Of a DNA stretch of 43,211 nt, positions 43,149-43,211 are shown piece by piece. Where the stretch lies: positions 1 through 43,211 of the forward strand of contig JAAFIA010000039.1 of assembly GCA_013298545.1 (NCBI GenBank), written 5' to 3'. A program made the position numbers and the translations under genes. Below the pieces are notes generated by a model. It had not been told where the DNA came from. It was given only the letters and a program-made list of their open reading frames with translations, and made no database searches. The DNA comes from Bacteroidota bacterium (GTDB lineage Bacteria > Bacteroidota > Bacteroidia > Palsa-965). Position 1 is the stretch's first letter; each line of letters starts with the position of its first letter.

Positions 43149-43207
43149 GACTTCCCAATAGCATAACTATGCAGTGCAAACAAACATAAAAATGCACAAG
43201 GGAAGTC
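43149..43207. repeat. Branched inverted-repeat structure at the window edge
   Basis: gacttccc (43149-43156) pairs with gggaagtc (43200-43207). Inside are two smaller hairpins: gcat/atgc at about 43161-43172, and gtgca/tgcac at about 43174-43197. The result is a three-way, cloverleaf-like fold. It lacks tRNA landmarks. It could be the end of a mobile element or a regulatory RNA beginning outside the window. The remaining bases of 42942-43211 show no gene. Confidence 0.45.
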
Positions 43208-43211
43208 AGCA

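Noticed and set aside
1-43211. CRISPR array, rRNA or tRNA genes
   Set aside because: No regularly spaced identical repeats with unique spacers, no rRNA signatures, and no cloverleaf with tRNA-type invariant loops were seen in any intergenic gap.

Overview
The window is a gene-dense chromosomal segment of a member of the Bacteroidota. Several things support this: two proteins with C-terminal type IX secretion (T9SS) sorting domains, TAnnTTTG-type -7 promoter elements (the Bacteroidota sigma-factor signature) in front of many genes, SusD-free secreted glycosidases with lipoprotein signals (GH92, GH3 fused to a beta-lactamase-like domain), an S46 dipeptidyl-peptidase, a TIGR02757 protein, and rhomboids with a Bacteroidota-type C-terminal tail. 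No rRNA, tRNA, CRISPR array or complete insertion sequence was seen. I cannot assign a genus.

Layout. 1-643: tail of a probable single-stranded DNA-binding protein, its terminator, then about 450 bp of repeat-rich non-coding DNA containing a long hairpin. 644-4160: HrpB helicase and a split YeeE/YedE sulfur-transporter pair. 4162-8957 (minus): a VWA-domain protein, a three-gene unit (Cys-rich small protein, outer-membrane barrel, lipoprotein), and an alpha/beta-hydrolase lipoprotein. 9036-13018: a GH92 alpha-mannosidase translationally coupled to a glycosylasparaginase, which together fit N-glycan breakdown. 13019-13318: repeats, including a perfect 26-bp inverted repeat, and a shared terminator. 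13319-16487 (minus): a DPP11-like S46 peptidase and a T9SS cargo protein. 16578-18345 (minus): an AT-rich two-gene AAA-ATPase/TOPRIM-like DUF4276 cassette that looks like an acquired anti-phage module. 18370-25452: housekeeping and envelope genes (RimO, HldD, an SRPBCC protein, an OmpA-like protein, GH3/serine hydrolase).

25674-30233 is one tightly packed operon: mutL, two different rhomboids and a membrane-anchored EEP-fold hydrolase, with overlaps or 1-3 nt gaps. 30238-31997 (minus): a DUF6934-like small protein overlapping a CPD photolyase. 32227-33051: a T9SS cargo protein with a CxxCH motif. 33115-33868: a small membrane protein preceded by three tandem hairpins that look like a structured leader or small RNA. 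33869-36444 (minus): three tandem paralogous lipoproteins of unknown function sharing an RIEKRRYxxGWHVDRV-type motif followed by membrane segments. 36588-39999: a CsgG-like N-domain/outer-membrane protein with a small partner, an XRE-type regulator and a TIGR02757 protein. 40017-42941: a large BNR/VPS10-like repeat protein. 42942-43211: a diverged second copy of the repeat found near the start of the window, and a branched inverted-repeat structure running to the edge.

The least explained parts are the tandem lipoprotein family, the structured leader at 33605-33725, the ATPase/TOPRIM cassette and the Cys-rich/barrel/lipoprotein unit. Functions are inferred from motifs recognised by eye; no database search was possible.
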